Assembly: GCA_012514445.1 (NCBI GenBank) | Contig: JAAZAI010000552.1 | Location: forward strand, 1 to 5,581 | Direction of reading: 5' to 3' | Source: Lentisphaerota bacterium | Lineage (GTDB): Bacteria; Verrucomicrobiota; Kiritimatiellia; RFP12; UBA3636 | DNA length: 5,581 nt | Shown here: positions 5,395 to 5,581 of the stretch, piece by piece | Position numbering within the stretch: the first letter of the stretch is position 1 | Layout: every line of letters begins with the position of its first letter | Notes under the pieces: generated by a model | What the model was told of the DNA's origin: nothing | Database searches by the model: none | What the model saw: only the letters and a program-made list of their open reading frames with translations | Made by a program: the position numbers and the translations under genes

Positions 5395-5424
5395 TTGACT
5401 CGCGCTCTGGGCATGGGATATCAT
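5395..5424 (+). promoter_or_regulatory. outward-facing promoter candidate near the right end of the IS
   Basis: TTGACT (5395-5400, five of six -35 bases) is followed by an 18-bp spacer and TATCAT (5419-5424, five of six -10 bases). Transcription would start near 5431 and run through the right terminal repeat toward the ATG at 5571. Only an unconvincing 13-codon frame (5454-5495) lies between. The stretch 5309-5491 otherwise holds no gene that I can support. Confidence 0.5.
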
Positions 5425-5491
5425 CCAAGTCGGTTCAAGGGAAGCACGATTCGATGATCCGCTCGTGGTGGAAGGCTCGGCCCCATGGGCT

Positions 5492-5522
5492 ATGAACAAC
5501 ACGAGAACTCGTCACTCTCAAG
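5492..5522 (-). repeat. right terminal inverted repeat of the IS
   Basis: Read on the minus strand from 5522 it gives CTTGAGAGTG, then A, then CGAGTTCTCG, and ends in TTCAT at 5492. It matches the left repeat at 26 of 31 positions, with four of the five differences in the inner part (5497-5502). The adjoining bases outside (TCG) do not match the left flank. Confidence 0.85.
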
Positions 5523-5570
5523 TCGTATACTTTCCCGCTAAACCTCGACCCTCACGGAGATTCGCACCTC

Positions 5571-5581
5571 ATGGACAAGTC
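5571..5581 (+). CDS. start of a downstream gene, truncated by the window edge
   Basis: An ATG at 5571 opens a frame reading Met-Asp-Lys before the window ends. GGAG (5556-5559) lies eleven bases upstream, a slightly long but usable ribosome-binding spacing. TATACT (5526-5531), four bases outside the IS, could be a -10 box but has no recognisable -35 partner at 16-18 bp in the terminal repeat. Too little is present to say what the gene encodes. Confidence 0.35.

Larger units (their letters stand above)
3350..5522 (+). mobile_element. complete 2173-bp insertion sequence with divergent DUF6788-like gene and DDE transposase
   Basis: The element is delimited by 31-bp imperfect terminal inverted repeats and encloses exactly two credible genes. 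A 105-residue DUF6788-like gene lies on the minus strand and a 467-residue IS4/IS701-like DDE transposase on the plus strand, reading away from a shared 76-bp control region. Sequence identity between the repeats stops abruptly outside 3350 and 5522. No target-site duplication is visible in the flanks: the left flank ends GATTAGGAT and the right begins TCGTATACT. Joining the flanks gives GATTAC, GATTAG, GATTCG in phase, so insertion into the end of a hexamer tract is plausible. Both genes appear intact, so the element may be active or only recently silenced. Assignment to a named IS family is not certain. Confidence 0.85.

Noticed and set aside
5429..5450. GGTTCAAG motif resembling a tRNA T-loop
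   Set aside because: No acceptor stem, anticodon arm or matching T-stem could be found around it.
5454..5495. 13-codon frame (MIRSWWKARPHGL) after the outward promoter
   Set aside because: A purine-rich AAGGGAAG lies upstream, but the frame is too short to distinguish from chance and its stop falls in the terminal repeat.
5227..5502. 91-codon minus-strand frame across the right end of the IS
   Set aside because: It starts with GTG inside the terminal repeat, lacks a ribosome-binding site and has no recognisable domain.

Overview
The window reads as a piece of a GC-rich Gram-negative-type bacterial chromosome carrying a complete insertion sequence (IS). The cues are GC-ending codons, a secreted protein with a Sec signal peptide, sigma70-like promoters with TTGACA boxes, and intergenic CGTAAT hexamer arrays. 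I associate such hexamer tracts and this transposase type loosely with PVC-type or related environmental lineages (Kiritimatiellota, Lentisphaerota, Planctomycetota). This placement is a guess from memory of style, not a demonstrated assignment.

Region 1 (1-1803): a recognisable promoter (77-105) drives a gene starting at 176. The gene encodes a membrane protein with about five transmembrane helices and a beta-propeller-like soluble part. The reading frame breaks near 1037-1060 and resumes in the +1 frame to 1682, so one ancestral gene of about 501 codons is now two pieces. This region is visibly less GC-rich than what follows.

Region 2 (1804-3129): one very GC-rich gene for a 441-residue exported protein that resembles the YdjY domain family. 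Its promoter may give a leaderless transcript, and an 11-bp tandem repeat lies just upstream.

Region 3 (3130-3349): non-coding and lower in GC. It has nine CGTAAT-type hexamers directly after the exported-protein gene, and an inverted copy of part of that tract ends exactly where the IS begins.

Region 4 (3350-5522): a 2173-bp IS bounded by 31-bp imperfect terminal inverted repeats (26 of 31 identical). It carries two divergently transcribed genes: a small basic DUF6788-like protein on the minus strand and a 467-residue DDE transposase on the plus strand. The 76-bp gap between them holds a strong promoter for the small gene, a 22-bp dyad in that promoter's spacer, and a weaker transposase promoter whose -10 box overlaps the -35 box of the opposite promoter. 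This looks like a compact regulatory switch and is the most interesting feature of the window. A further promoter-like sequence near the right end points out of the element.

Region 5 (5523-5581): flanking DNA with a plausible ribosome-binding site and the first codons of another gene at 5571.

The two host genes show no obvious functional link. Within the IS, the small protein and transposase probably work together, with the small protein a candidate regulator or accessory factor.
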